Assembly: GCA_002345575.1 (NCBI GenBank) | Contig: DDVX01000007.1 | Location: 248,001 to 312,000 of the forward strand | DNA: 64,000 nt | Source of the DNA: Stutzerimonas stutzeri | Lineage (GTDB): Bacteria; Pseudomonadota; Gammaproteobacteria; Pseudomonadales; Pseudomonadaceae | Direction of reading: 5' to 3' | Shown: piece after piece, positions 52,429-62,189 of the stretch | Position numbering within the stretch: position 1 is the first letter of the stretch | Layout of the letters: every line of letters begins with the position of its first letter | Program-made: the position numbers and the translations under genes | The notes under the pieces: generated by a model | Told to the model about the DNA's origin: nothing | The model's input: only the letters and a program-made list of their open reading frames with translations | The model's database searches: none

Positions 52429-52659
52429 GGCGGTCGACTCCTGAGGCAATCAATAAAGAACTTTGCGAACGTGGCGCCCGCAGCTTTGGAACCGCGCGTC
52501 AACGCGCAGTCTCTCTACCCAGAGACCGCAGCCCACAAACAATCGACCATTGGCCGGCAGAAATGGTTTTATCTGAAGGCCGAGCGGTGTGGAGCGACTG
52601 TTTTCTTCCATCATCCCCGCCAAGTATCTCCGAGACTCTGAATTTAGCCGAGCGGCACG

Positions 52660-53724
52660 CTAGAAAAGCCGCAGCTGTTCGAAACCGCTGCGCAGATCGA
52701 TCAGGCGCACGCCCACCCCGATCAACCGCACCGGGCGCTTGCCGCGATCAAAGGCGACTGCCAGCAAATCGGTGTAGTCCTCCAGTTCCAGGCCAGCGCC
52801 GGACTGTTCGAGGGTGGTTTGGGTGAAGTCGTGGAACTTGAGCTTGACGAATGGCTTGCCGGGCCGATAACTGTCATCGAGTCGCGCCATCCGCTTGCTG
52901 AGCTGCTCGAGCAGTTCAGGGAGCCGCTCAAGGCAGGCGGCGAGATCTGGCAAGTCGCGCTCGTAAGTGTTTTCGACGCTCACCGACTGTCGCCGGCTAT
53001 CGACCTGCACCGGGCGCTCATCAATGCCATGAGCAAGGCTCCACAGGCGCTCGCCGAAGGAGCCGAAATCGCGAAGCAGATCCAGACGCTTCCACTCTCG
53101 CAGATCGGCACAGGTGTGAATACCACGCTTGTTCAGCTTTTCGGCGGTGACACGGCCAACACCATGCAGCCTGGCAACCGGAAGCTCACGCACGAAATCA
53201 TCGACCTGTGCGGGTGTGATCACGAACAACCCGTCAGGTTTTTTCCAGTCGCTGGCGATCTTGGCGAGAAACTTGTTCGGCGCTACGCCCGCAGAAACCG
53301 TGATCCGCAATTGCTGCCAGACACGTTGGCGAATGTCTTGGGCAATCCGCGTGGCACTGCCGGAAAAATGTTCGCACCCGGTCACGTCGAGAAATGCCTC
53401 GTCCAGGGACAAGGGCTCGATCAGATCAGTGTAGGTGCGGAAGATGCCGTGAATCTCACGCGAGGCCTCGCGGTAAGCCTCCATGCGCGGACGCAGAATC
53501 AGCAGATCGGGACAAAGCTTGAGCGCGTGCCCCGAAGCCATTGCCGAGCGTACGCCATAGGCACGCGCCTCGTAGTTGCACGTAGCGATAACGCCGCGAC
53601 GCTCGGCCAGCCCACCCACCGCGATGGGCCGATTCGCCAGACTGGGATCGTCACGCATCTCGATGGCTGCATAGAAACAGTCGCAATCCACGTGGATGAT
53701 CTTGCGCGGGCGCGAATCACTCAC
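52660..53724 (-). CDS. dinB: DNA polymerase IV (Y family)
   Basis: A 354-residue Y-family polymerase. It has IIHVDCDCFYAAIEMRDDP with the first metal aspartate, the catalytic SLDEAFLDVTG, the SAGVAPNKFLAKIASDWKKPDG stretch and the helix-hairpin-helix LHGVGRVTAEKL. It copies damaged DNA with low fidelity. The start is probably GTG at 53724, with a GGAG box; a TTG at 53742 is less likely. No LexA box was confirmed by eye. It lies upstream of ku on the same strand but 231 bp away. Confidence 0.95.
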   Translation of the reverse strand: MSDSRPRKIIHVDCDCFYAAIEMRDDPSLANRPIAVGGLAERRGVIATCNYEARAYGVRSAMASGHALKLCPDLLILRPRMEAYREASREIHGIFRTYTDLIEPLSLDEAFLDVTGCEHFSGSATRIAQDIRQRVWQQLRITVSAGVAPNKFLAKIASDWKKPDGLFVITPAQVDDFVRELPVARLHGVGRVTAEKLNKRGIHTCADLREWKRLDLLRDFGSFGERLWSLAHGIDERPVQVDSRRQSVSVENTYERDLPDLAACLERLPELLEQLSKRMARLDDSYRPGKPFVKLKFHDFTQTTLEQSGAGLELEDYTDLLAVAFDRGKRPVRLIGVGVRLIDLRSGFEQLRLF

Positions 53725-53824
53725 TGCGTCTGCGCTCCACAAGGAACGAAGCAGGAATGCGATCTGTCATCAATACTGATGTCGAGCGGTTCCCCACCCG
53801 CAGCCGGAACAATCGGAGGCTCAC

Positions 53825-54070
53825 ATGAAAATCCTGAACGCTGGAACACTGATTCTTGCCGCACTGTTCTGCACCGCGAGCATGGCGCAGGCTCAAGACA
53901 AGGATATGCAAACCGAACGGCCCGTGCAGAACAAGGCCACCAACCCCCACATCGAAGCCCGCGAAGAAGCCAAGCGCGAACACATGAAAAAGCAGCAGCA
54001 GGAACAGTGGCGTGAAGATGCCAAACAACGCAAGGAGAGCGACATGAAGCGTCCAGAGGGCGGCGGCTAG
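53825..54070 (+). CDS. Small secreted charged protein
   Basis: An 81-residue protein with a signal peptide (ILNAGTLILAALFCTASMAQA, cleaved before QDKDM). The 58-residue mature part is very hydrophilic, rich in Lys, Glu and Gln, and probably helical (EAREEAKREHMKKQQQEQWRE). A GGAGG box lies before the ATG. It is divergent from dinB. I do not recognise a family. Confidence 0.7.
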   Translation: MKILNAGTLILAALFCTASMAQAQDKDMQTERPVQNKATNPHIEAREEAKREHMKKQQQEQWREDAKQRKESDMKRPEGGG

Positions 54071-54197
54071 CGGGAACGTCGATCAACAACGCCCTTCCAT
54101 GTAAGAGCGGACTTGTCCAAGAGCAGTGTTTTCCTTCGGACTAGCCGCTCCTACGCCATTGTGGCATCCGCATACAGGGTCGATAACCCGACTCAAC

Positions 54198-54647
54198 CTA
54201 GAGCTGCAAAGGGTAAGGCTCGACCAGCGCTTTGCCATAACCTTCGAGAAACTCCGGCGGCATTCTTTTCGGCTTGCCGCTGGTCATCTCTATGCAGACG
54301 AATGTGGTTGTGGCCCGTAGCAGCGTTACGTTGTCGGTAGGCCTGACCAGCTGGAAGTGACGCTTCATCTTTAAACGCTGATCGGATTCGACGATCCAGG
54401 TGCCGAGCTGTAGCCGTTCCCCTTCGTAGGCCGCCGCTAGATAGTCGATCTCGTGCCGCAGTACCGCCATCGCGCGATTCAGCCGCTGATAGTCTTCCAA
54501 GCCAAGCCCTAGGCTCTGCGAATGCCGCCAGGCGCATTGCTCCAGCCATGTCACATAGACCGCATTATTCGCGTGACCGAGCTCATCGATGTGCTCGGGC
54601 TCGACGCTGATATCGCAGATGAAGACATCAGGCTGATCCCAGATCAT
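54198..54647 (-). CDS. 4-hydroxybenzoyl-CoA thioesterase-family protein
   Basis: A 149-residue hot-dog-fold thioesterase. The catalytic-region pattern is ELGHANNAVYVTWLEQCAWRHSQ (about 22-44), with H-x-N-N in place of the usual H-x-N. The rest, including TTTFVCIEMTSGKPKRMPPEF, matches YbgC/FadM-like acyl-CoA thioesterases. Substrate chain length is unknown. It is the only protein gene between dinB and the tRNAs. Confidence 0.88.
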   Translation of the reverse strand: MIWDQPDVFICDISVEPEHIDELGHANNAVYVTWLEQCAWRHSQSLGLGLEDYQRLNRAMAVLRHEIDYLAAAYEGERLQLGTWIVESDQRLKMKRHFQLVRPTDNVTLLRATTTFVCIEMTSGKPKRMPPEFLEGYGKALVEPYPLQL

Positions 54648-54819
54648 TCATACCTCTCAATCCATGCGCCGCGAGATCACGGCAGGAGAACCTATCTTGC
54701 ATGGAGCATATGACGCCGTCATGCATGATTGATCATTCACAGACTTTGTCGCCGCTGCGCCTGAGTGTTTTCGGCAGCCTACTGACTGAAAGCCGAGCTA
54801 GAAATTCCGCACAAAACAA

Positions 54820-54849
54820 AAAGGGTCATTTCGTGAGAAATGACCCTTT
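54820..54849 (-). terminator. Terminator of the tRNA operon
   Basis: AAAGGGTCATTTC and GAAATGACCCTTT form a perfect 13-bp stem with loop GTGA. On the minus strand it is followed by TTGTTTTG. It lies 24 bp after the last tRNA-Glu. Confidence 0.85.
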
Positions 54850-54873
54850 GGCGCCCAAAACGGGCAATAAAAA

Positions 54874-54949
54874 TGGCGTCCCCTAGGGGACTCGAACCCC
54901 TGTTACCGCCGTGAAAGGGCGGTGTCCTAGGCCACTAGACGAAGGGGAC
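54874..54949 (-). tRNA. tRNA-Glu (TTC), second copy
   Basis: A 76-base cloverleaf with CCA encoded. Acceptor GTCCCCT/AGGGGAC, anticodon loop CTTTCAC with anticodon TTC, T arm AGGGGTTCGAGTCCCCT. It is identical in all visible bases to the copy at 55117-55192. Confidence 0.97.
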
Positions 54950-54992
54950 GAAACCTTCGATACGATCCGGCAATGCCGAAGCGCGTGGAAAT

Positions 54993-55068
<76 letters not shown>

Positions 55069-55116
55069 GGATTTAACGTCTCCCGACTCGTAATGCTTGC
55101 GCATCACTGCTGGATA

Positions 55117-55192
55117 TGGCGTCCCCTAGGGGACTCGAACCCCTGTTACCGCCGTGAAAGGGCGGTGTCCTAGGCCACTAGACGAAGGGGAC
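55117..55192 (-). tRNA. tRNA-Glu (TTC), first copy
   Basis: Same structure and sequence as the tRNA at 54874-54949, anticodon TTC, CCA encoded. It lies 57 bp after the first tRNA-Ala in the gltX-linked cluster. Confidence 0.97.
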
Positions 55193-55249
55193 AAAACCTT
55201 CTGACGCGACCCGCCGTTAGGCGTGTCGGTGGCAATCATTGTCCGAGAT

Positions 55250-55325
<76 letters not shown>

Positions 55326-55591
55326 ATCTCGTGGACGGGGCGCATATTAGGGGCGGGCCGGCGCAGTGTCAAACAAATTTTCTTCGTTCGATGAAGAAAT
55401 TCGACATCAGAACAATCACTTACCGCCAGCGGGTGGCGCGTTGGCTTCACTCTGCTTGCCATGATGACAACAGAAAGGTAGCCGGTACCTCGTCATAGGC
55501 CCGCACGTGTTTGGCCTTGGTACCTGCGGCCGAATTAGTTCGACCGCAGGTGACTGCTCTGCAAAGCTTCAGGCCTGGCGAACCATGGGAG

Positions 55592-57073
55592 TCAGCCCAT
55601 CGCTGCCAGCAGCTTTTCCCACTCCTTCACTTCCTTCTTCGACGCACCACCGAGCAACTCCAGGGCCTGGCGCAGGCGGAAGCGCGTCAGGTCCGGACCG
55701 AGGATTTCCATTGCATCGAGCACCGAGACCGAACTGGCCTGGCCGGTGATAGAAGCGAACATCAGCGGCATCGCATCACGCAGTTTCAGTTCAAGATGCG
55801 CAGCGACCCCCTGGATGACCTCCGTGATGCGTTCCTTGTCCCACTGGCGCAGTGCTTCGAGCTTCCACAGCGTCAATTGCAGCACCTGGCGCACCTGAGT
55901 GGCATCGAGCTTCTTGTGCTCGAACAAGGCTGGGTCAAGATTCAGCGCACCGGAGAAGAAGAAGCCGGCCAGCGGCGCGATCTGGCTGAAGGTCTCCACC
56001 CTACCCTGCACATGCGGCGCGATCTTCATCAGGTATTCGGGATTCAGCGCCCACTCCTGCACCTGGTTGGCGAAAGCTTCGACGCTCAGCTCGCGGATCC
56101 ACTGGCCGTTGAGCCAGGACAGCTTCTCGACATCGAAGATCGGCCCGCCCAGGGACACGCGATTGATGTCGAAGTGCTCGATCATCTCCGCCAGGGTAAA
56201 TTTCTCGCGCTCGTCGGGCATCGACCAGCCCATGCGGCCAAGGTAGTTGAGCATCGCCTCGGGCATGAAGCCCATGCGCTCGTAGAAGGTCACCGAAGTG
56301 GGGTTCTTGCGCTTGGACAGCTTGCTCTTGTCCGGATTGCGCAGCAGCGGCATGTAGCACAACTTCGGCTGCTCCCAGCCGAAGTACTCGTAGAGCTTGA
56401 TCAGCTTGGGCGCCGACGGCAGCCATTCCTCACCCCGCAGCACATGGGTGATGCCCATCAGGTGGTCGTCGACCACGTTGGCGAGGAAGTAGGTCGGAAG
56501 GCCGTCGGCCTTCATCAGCACCTGCATGTCCATACGGTCCCAGCCGATCTCGACGGTGCCGCGCAGCATGTCCTGCACCTGGCAGATGCCTTCAGTGGGA
56601 ACCTTCATGCGGATCACATGGGACTCACCGGCAGCAATGCGCTGCTGCGCCTCGGCGGGGGCCATGTGCATGCAATGGCCGTCATAGCGCGGGGTTTCCT
56701 TGTTGGCCATCTGCTCGGCACGTACTTGGTCCAGGCGCTCGGCGCTGCAGAAGCAAGGGAACGCATGGCCTTTGGCGACCAGTTCGTCCGAGTACTTCTT
56801 GTAAATCTCGCCACGCTCGCTCTGCCGATATGGACCGTGCGGCCCGCCGACGTCGGGGCCTTCATCCCACTCGATACCCAGCCAGCGGAGTGCGTCGTAG
56901 ATTTGCTGTTCGGATTCGCGGGTCGAGCGCAGCTGGTCGGTGTCCTCGATACGCAGGATGAACTGGCCACCGTGCTGGCGGGCGAAGCAGAGGTTGAACA
57001 GCGCGATATAGGCAGTGCCGACGTGCGGGTCACCGGTGGGCGACGGCGCGATACGGGTACGAACGGTGGTCAT
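55592..57073 (-). CDS. gltX: Glutamyl-tRNA synthetase
   Basis: A 493-residue class I synthetase. It has the HIGH-equivalent RIAPSPTGDPHVGTAYIALFN at the N-terminus, the zinc-region cysteines (FPCFCSAERLD), and the KMSKS-equivalent KLSKRKNPTSV near residue 245. The C-terminal anticodon-binding domain is complete. It charges tRNA-Glu, two genes of which lie just downstream on the same strand. The ATG at 57073 gives the family N-terminus; an extra 13 residues from 57112 do not fit. Confidence 0.96.
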   Translation of the reverse strand: MTTVRTRIAPSPTGDPHVGTAYIALFNLCFARQHGGQFILRIEDTDQLRSTRESEQQIYDALRWLGIEWDEGPDVGGPHGPYRQSERGEIYKKYSDELVAKGHAFPCFCSAERLDQVRAEQMANKETPRYDGHCMHMAPAEAQQRIAAGESHVIRMKVPTEGICQVQDMLRGTVEIGWDRMDMQVLMKADGLPTYFLANVVDDHLMGITHVLRGEEWLPSAPKLIKLYEYFGWEQPKLCYMPLLRNPDKSKLSKRKNPTSVTFYERMGFMPEAMLNYLGRMGWSMPDEREKFTLAEMIEHFDINRVSLGGPIFDVEKLSWLNGQWIRELSVEAFANQVQEWALNPEYLMKIAPHVQGRVETFSQIAPLAGFFFSGALNLDPALFEHKKLDATQVRQVLQLTLWKLEALRQWDKERITEVIQGVAAHLELKLRDAMPLMFASITGQASSVSVLDAMEILGPDLTRFRLRQALELLGGASKKEVKEWEKLLAAMG

Positions 57074-57423
57074 GGCGGCTCTCGAAAGCGGAGGGACGAA
57101 CAAGGAAATCAAAGGCGCGATATTAGCAGGCGCGATGCTGCTCGCTCCAGCCGCAGGCGGCGGTTGGCAGTTGGCGACCCCGACTGGACACCTGGCTACT
57201 GACTGTTACGAACACCTGAGGCGTGAAGAATTACCCGTGGGAGATTCAGCCTCAAAATCTATCCCCAAAAGCACGATAGCTCCATCAACATGCAATTGGA
57301 GCATGGCCATACTTTGCGGCTTGCAACCCAATCACCCCGACAAAACGCTCTAAACAAACCCCTGAGCCAACCGATAACCCGGCATCGCCAACCGCCACCA
57401 GAAGCGCCAAGGGAAGCCCGACC
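57074..57423. other. Intergenic region upstream of gltX
   Basis: These 350 bp separate divergent gltX and the hypothetical gene at 57424. Promoters for both are expected; none was identified with confidence. No further gene is supported. Confidence 0.5.
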
Positions 57424-57840
57424 ATGCAACTGATCGATAACAAAGCCCTGATCGACGAAGCCCTCAGGCAGTCCGCAACATTGACAGGAAGCCGCTTCGA
57501 TCATCGCTACTGGTTGCACAGGGTCAGCGACGTAAAGCTTGTGATCATTTCCAAACCGGAAGTGCTTTTTGATCTCTCGATCAAGGTCTTCATTCCTCTC
57601 GCGCCGGGCCAGGCGGCGGCCGGGAGCTACGATGATGGCTGGTTCAGCTGGCACTTTCTCGGCAGCAAAAACGCGATGGTGACCATCGCCAGAGAAATCC
57701 TTGGCAGCGCCATGCGCAACCAGAAAAGCCATTCACCTGTGTTGCAGGCATGGCTGGCGGCGCTGGTCTCATTCAGGCGCAGCGACCAGACCATCGCCGT
57801 ACTGGAACCGCAACTGCAGCAGGATCTGGCTGGCCGCTGA
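57424..57840 (+). CDS. Hypothetical protein
   Basis: A 138-residue soluble protein with no membrane segment or signal peptide and no family I recognise. It has an aromatic-rich centre (RFDHRYWLHRVSDVKLVIISKPEV; DDGWFSWHFLGSKN) and a helical C-terminus. It stands alone, before the long upstream region of the TRAP locus. Base composition looks like its neighbours. Confidence 0.65.
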   Translation: MQLIDNKALIDEALRQSATLTGSRFDHRYWLHRVSDVKLVIISKPEVLFDLSIKVFIPLAPGQAAAGSYDDGWFSWHFLGSKNAMVTIAREILGSAMRNQKSHSPVLQAWLAALVSFRRSDQTIAVLEPQLQQDLAGR

Positions 57841-58233
57841 GGCCTTTCTACCGCTGCGCACTATCAACCTACAGGTACAAAAAGCAGCGGCTTTCTCATA
57901 TTTGTCATGCACGTGCAGTATCCACGCCCTGCCAGTCCAAATTTATGGACTTACTTTCCAGATTTATGGACATTGCTAAAAAAGCGCTGCCTGGAATGTC
58001 TGCCGAGTTGGACTGAATGCTCTCCAACTATTAAACAAACCGCTCTAAACAGGCCATTACAGACGAAATCTAAAGTCAGGCACAGAACCTGCTAAGTAAC
58101 TGAGGCTAGACGCCGGAGCGCTTGAGGGAACGAAGCAGGCGCGCAGGGATTACCAGCTCGCTCGGTAATATGCCGCTGCCTTGGTCCGCAATTTTTCCGG
58201 TTACCAGAACAAAAACAAATAAAGGAACTCGTA
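57841..58233. other. Upstream region of the decayed TRAP operon
   Basis: These 393 bp hold two palindromic operator-like sites (57935-57971) and are more AT-rich than the surroundings. An AAAGGA-type ribosome binding site precedes the dctP start. No gene is supported. Confidence 0.55.
57935..57971. promoter_or_regulatory. Pair of palindromic operator-like sites, 21 bp apart
   Basis: GTCCAAATTTATGGAC (57935-57950) and TTCCAGATTTATGGAC (57956-57971) share TCCA-N6-TGGA half-sites. Their centres are 21 bp apart, two helical turns, so dimers would bind on the same face. They probably bind a regulator of the TRAP operon; which family is unknown, and no regulator gene is adjacent. Confidence 0.6.
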
Positions 58234-59320
58234 ATGTCGATAACAAAAAAACTTTCCCGCCTCGCCTGTGCCATCGGCGCGACCACGGTTCTGGGTGCCT
58301 GCCTGATCAGCACGAACGCAGCCGCCGCAGAAAAAATTCGCTGGCAGGTGCCGCTCGCTTTCCCTTCTCACCTAATCGGTCTGACCACGCCGGTCAAACA
58401 TCTGTCCGAGTCGCTCAAGGCGATTTCCGGTGGTGATATCCAGCTGCGTTACTACGAGCCCGGCGAACTGGTACCGCCCTTCGAAATCATGGATGCGGTG
58501 AGCAACGGCAAATACTCGGCTGGCTATACCTGGATCGGCTACGACCAGGGCACCATCCCCGCGCTGCCGTTGTATTCCGGTGCCCCGTTCAACTTGGAGC
58601 CGCCGGCCTATCTGGCCTGGTATTACCAAGGTGACGGTAAAAAGCTGCTCGAAGAGATTTACGCCCAGCGCAACATCCACCCCATGCTGTGCAGCATCAT
58701 CGGCCCTGAAGGTGCCGGCTGGTTCGCCAAGCCCATCGAGAAGCTGGAAGACTTCGACGGACTGCGCATCCGCTTCGCCGGCATCGGCGGCAGGGTGCTG
58801 GAGAAACTCGGTGCCTCGGTGACCATGGTGCCAGGCGGCGAGATCTACCAGGCATTGGAGCGCAAGACCATCGACGCTACCGAGTTCTCGCAGCCGGCGG
58901 TGGACAAGATGCTGGGCCTGGATCAGATCATCAAGAACTACATCATGCCCGGCTGGCACCAGACGCTGACCACCTCGCACCTGTTGGTGAACAAGGACGT
59001 CTTGGAACAAGTTGCAGCCGCAAAGCCGTGCATTGATCGAGATGGGCTGCGAATCCGCCACGCTCAAGGGCTTTGCCGAAAGCGAGTGGGCCCAGCCTAC
59101 CGCCCTGCGTGATTACGAGAAGCAAGGCGTGAAGGCTCAGGTGCTGCCCGAAGAAGTGCTGCGCGAGCTTGAGCGCGTGACCAACGAAGTACTCGACGAG
59201 ATGGCTGCCAAAGACGAGATGTTCAAACGCGTCCTGACCAGCCAACGCGAGTTCATGGAGCACCACTCCATCTGGCACGGCAAGGGCTATCTGCCGCGCG
59301 ACTACTACAAGTACGAGTAA
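58234..59320 (+). pseudogene. TRAP transporter substrate-binding protein DctP, frameshifted
   Basis: The first frame (58234 to about 59010) gives a signal peptide (LACAIGATTVLGACLISTNAAA) and a DctP domain with RWQVPLAFPSHLIGLT, GKYSAGYTWIGYDQGTIPALPLYSG and GGEIYQALERKTIDATEF. After LLVNKDVLEQ similarity jumps to the +1 frame, which continues LQPQSRALIEMGCESATLKG through the C-terminal domain to 59320. One extra base near 59011 explains it. The original frame stops at 59112 with unrelated residues. The intact protein would bind an organic acid (mannitol/chloroaromatic or alpha-keto acid type). As read, it is inactivated. Confidence 0.85.
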
Positions 59321-59444
59321 TCGCACCAGTACAGGGGCGTAGCGCGGCTGTGTCCCTTATCTCAAGCGGGCCGTTGCGGTACCTGCGTGGTTCTTTAGCT
59401 ATGTAGCCGCGACGCGTGCCCGTGCTGGATTTGCCGAGGTCGTC

Positions 59445-60059
59445 ATGTCCGTTCATCCCGTTTCCCCCAACGACGCAACGCCGGCCCCTGCCGAGACTGC
59501 GTTGCCACATAACCGGCTGTCCTATTGGCTGGACAAGGCTCTGGTCGCCATAGGCGAACTCAGCGCCTGGCTCTGGGTGCTGTGCCTGCTGGTGGTACTG
59601 ACGAATGTGTTCAGTCGTTTCGTGCTGGCACGTGGCTCGATTGCGCTAGAAGAGTTGTCTTGGCACCTGTTTGGCGCCGCCGTGCTGCTTTCCCTGGCAT
59701 ACGCGGTGGTACGCGACGATCACGTACGAGTCGATGTGCTGAGCGAGAAATTTACCCTGCGCAGCCGGACCATCATCGAGTTGCTGGGGATTGTGTTCCT
59801 TGCCTTACCAATCGTTGTGCTGATGGTCGATGCGCTGATTCCCTTCGCTTATCAGGCGTTCATCTACAACGAGCGTTCACAGGCGCCAAGTGGCCTGCCG
59901 TATCGCTTCATCTTCAAGAGCGTGCTGCCGCTGGGTCTGGCGCTGCTGGCCCTGGCCCTGTTCTCCAAAGCCACCCGCTGCAGCACGCTGCTGTTCAATT
60001 TCCCACGGGCTTTCTTGGCCCCTTCGAATGACCGTGAACGCGGCCATTCGCAGCCCTGA
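59445..60059 (+). CDS. TRAP transporter small membrane subunit DctQ
   Basis: A 204-residue protein with four membrane helices (AIGELSAWLWVLCLLVVLTNVFSRF; LSWHLFGAAVLLSLAYAVV; IIELLGIVFLALPIVVLMVDALI; VLPLGLALLALALFSK) and the DctQ pattern F-S-R-F ... IALEELSWHLF..AYAVVRDDHVRVDVL. It is intact and would partner DctM, but both neighbouring subunits are broken. The first 20 residues after the ATG at 59445 are low in complexity. Confidence 0.88.
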   Translation: MSVHPVSPNDATPAPAETALPHNRLSYWLDKALVAIGELSAWLWVLCLLVVLTNVFSRFVLARGSIALEELSWHLFGAAVLLSLAYAVVRDDHVRVDVLSEKFTLRSRTIIELLGIVFLALPIVVLMVDALIPFAYQAFIYNERSQAPSGLPYRFIFKSVLPLGLALLALALFSKATRCSTLLFNFPRAFLAPSNDRERGHSQP

Positions 60060-60075
60060 TGGAGTAGCTGTAATC

Positions 60076-61118
60076 ATGGGTCTGGAGCAAATTCTCGTCA
60101 TTGGCATGTTCGCCAGTTTCATGGTGTTCCTGCTGCTTGGTTTCCCCGTGGCCTGGTCACTGGCCGGCATCGGGTTGGTATTCGCCATCCTCGGCTATGT
60201 CATGGTCGAGCACTTCGGTGCCGATCTCTGGTTCACCTGGGAAGGCACCATCGGCGTGCTGGACGCGCGCATCTACGGCATTGTCGCCAACGAACTGATG
60301 GTCGCCCTGCCGCTATTCATCTTCATGGGGATCATGCTCGACCGCTCCGGCATCGCCGAACGGTTGATGCACAGCCTGGTGCGGGTCCTCGGCCCCTTGC
60401 GTGGCGGTTATGCGATAACCGTGGTGCTGGTAGGCATCCTGCTGGCCGCTTCCACCGGCATCGTCGGTGCCTCGGTAGCCTTGCTCGGCATGCTCTCGAT
60501 CGGCCCGATGCTGCAGGCGAACTACAACAAGAGCCTGGCCGTCGGCACCGCCTGCTCGGTCGGCACGCTGGGCATCATCATCCCGCCGAGCATCATGCTG
60601 GTGCTGATGGCTGATCGTCTCGGCACTTCAGAGGCCTCGGTGGGCAAGCTGTTCATGGGCGCACTGATTCCGGCCTGATGCTGGCGCTGATGTACATTCT
60701 CTACATCGTCATCGTCTCCTGGATAAAGAAGGACTTCGCACCCGCGCCGGCCAACCGGCAAAAGCTTGATGCCCGCGCGCTGCTCGACGTGTTCTGGGCT
60801 GTGGTGCCACCGTTCGCGTTGATCCTTGCAGTACTCGGTTCGATCTTCTTCGGCATCGCCACGACCACCGAAGCGTCCGCTGTTGGCGCGTTCGGCGCGA
60901 TACTGATGGCTGCCTGCAGCCGCAAGCTGAACCTGGCCGTGTTCAAGGATGCGCTCTACCAGACCAGCCGCACCTCAGCCTTCATCTTCGGCATCTTCAT
61001 CGGTGCCACGGTGTTCGCCGCGGTGCTGCGCGGTCTGGGTGGCGACGACGTGATCCGCGATGCGCTCACCGGGCTGCCGTTCGGCCAGACCGGCGTCCTG
61101 CTCACGGTGCTGTTCATC
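60076..61118 (+). pseudogene. TRAP transporter large membrane subunit DctM, frameshifted and truncated
   Basis: Frame 1 runs from the ATG at 60076 (GLEQILVIGMFASFMVFLLLGFPVAW) to a TGA at 60676, after GKLFMGALIP. Loss of one G in CCGG(G)CCTG there moves the reading frame; continuing in the new frame gives LMLALMYILYIVIVSW and GIATTTEASAVGAFGAILMA, classic DctM. Similarity ends near 61118 (GVLLTVLFI), about 100 residues short of a full DctM (which is usually 425-460). The frame then runs without a stop into OprD sequence. It cannot make a working permease. Confidence 0.85.
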
Positions 61119-62102
61119 TCCAGCGCGGATCGTTCAGGGACCGGGATCCTGCAGAGGGATTCATCCGGCAACCCCGAAGATGATTACGCAACGGCGGGCC
61201 TGACCGCCAAGGCGAAGCTGTCCAGCACCACGCTTCATGTCGGCACCCTGCAACCGCTCATTCCAGTGCTGATGCGCAACGACAGCCGCCTGCTGCCCAA
61301 TATCTACCGGGGCGCCTGGTTGCAAAGCAAGGAAGTTGAAGGCCTCACCCTCGACCTGGGCAGGCTCGACCGCGCCAGCCTGCGCGACTCTTCCGATTAT
61401 GAAGAGATGGCCGTATTCAACGGCGGCGCGAGGAACATCCAGCTGGGCAACACAACCACCAGCGATGAGTTCATGTTCGCTGGCGGTCGCTATCAATTCA
61501 TGCCTGAACTGACCGGCAGTTATTACTACGGCGGCCTGGACGGTATCTACAAACAGCACAACTTCAACCTGGTGCACGTACTGCCAATCGGTGACAACCA
61601 GAGCTTCAAGACCGATTTGCGTTATGTGCGCTCCACCGACGACGGTGGCAGCAACGTCGACAACAATGCCTTCGGCGCGCTGTTCACCTATCGAATCGGT
61701 GGTCATGGCTTTACCGGCGGCTACCAGAAAATGAGTGGCGACACCGGCTTCGCCTATATCTCGGGCGCCGATAACTCGCTGATCAACCTGTTGCAGATCA
61801 ATGATTTCGGCAATCAGGATGAGAAGTCATGGCAGGTTCGCTACGACTATGACTTCGCCGCCATCGGTATTCCTGGCCTGAGCCTGATGACCCGCTACGT
61901 GACCGGCGACAACGTCGAACGCGGAGCTGGCCTGAGCGAGGGCAAGGAATGGGAGCGCAACACCGATATCGGCTATGTCGTCCAGAGCGGCCCCCTGAAA
62001 AACCTCGGCCTGAAGGTGCGCAACGCCACGGTGCGCAGCAACTTCGGCAGCGATCTGGACGAAACGCGGGTGATCCTCAGCTACACCCTGGCGCTGTGGT
62101 GA
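61119..62102 (+). pseudogene. OprD-family porin, C-terminal remnant fused to dctM
   Basis: About 327 codons of an OprD porin lacking the signal peptide and first 100 or so residues. The remaining sequence is typical: ADRSGTGILQRDSSGNPEDDY, LTAKAKLSSTTLHVGTLQPLIPVL, LLPNIYRGAWLQSKEVEGLTLDLGRLDRASLRDSSDYE, TGDNVERG and a C-terminal beta-strand ending in Trp (VILSYTLALW). It reads in frame with the preceding dctM fragment (a 474-codon open frame from 60678). Without a signal peptide it would not reach the outer membrane. A deletion joining the two genes is the simplest origin. Confidence 0.85.
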
Positions 62103-62142
62103 CAGCCCGCGTCTGATTCACAAATCTCCTTGTTGGTACTTT

Positions 62143-62168
62143 ACCGGGCCGTATGGCCCGGTTTTTTC
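62143..62168. terminator. Rho-independent terminator after oprD
   Basis: ACCGGGCC and GGCCCGGT form a perfect 8-bp stem with loop GTAT, followed by TTTTTTCG. Confidence 0.85.
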
Positions 62169-62189
62169 GTTCTGGTCAAGCGAGCGCTA

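Noticed and set aside
61140..61160. Adjacent BamHI- and PstI-like sites (GGATCC, CTGCAG) close to the dctM::oprD junction, suggesting a cloning scar
   Set aside because: They lie inside sequence that still reads as OprD and after the junction, so chance occurrence is the simpler view.
60678..62102. The 474-codon open frame as one novel fusion protein
   Set aside because: Its start is only a frameshift product inside dctM, the DctM part is incomplete, and the porin part lacks a signal peptide; it is better described as two pseudogenes.
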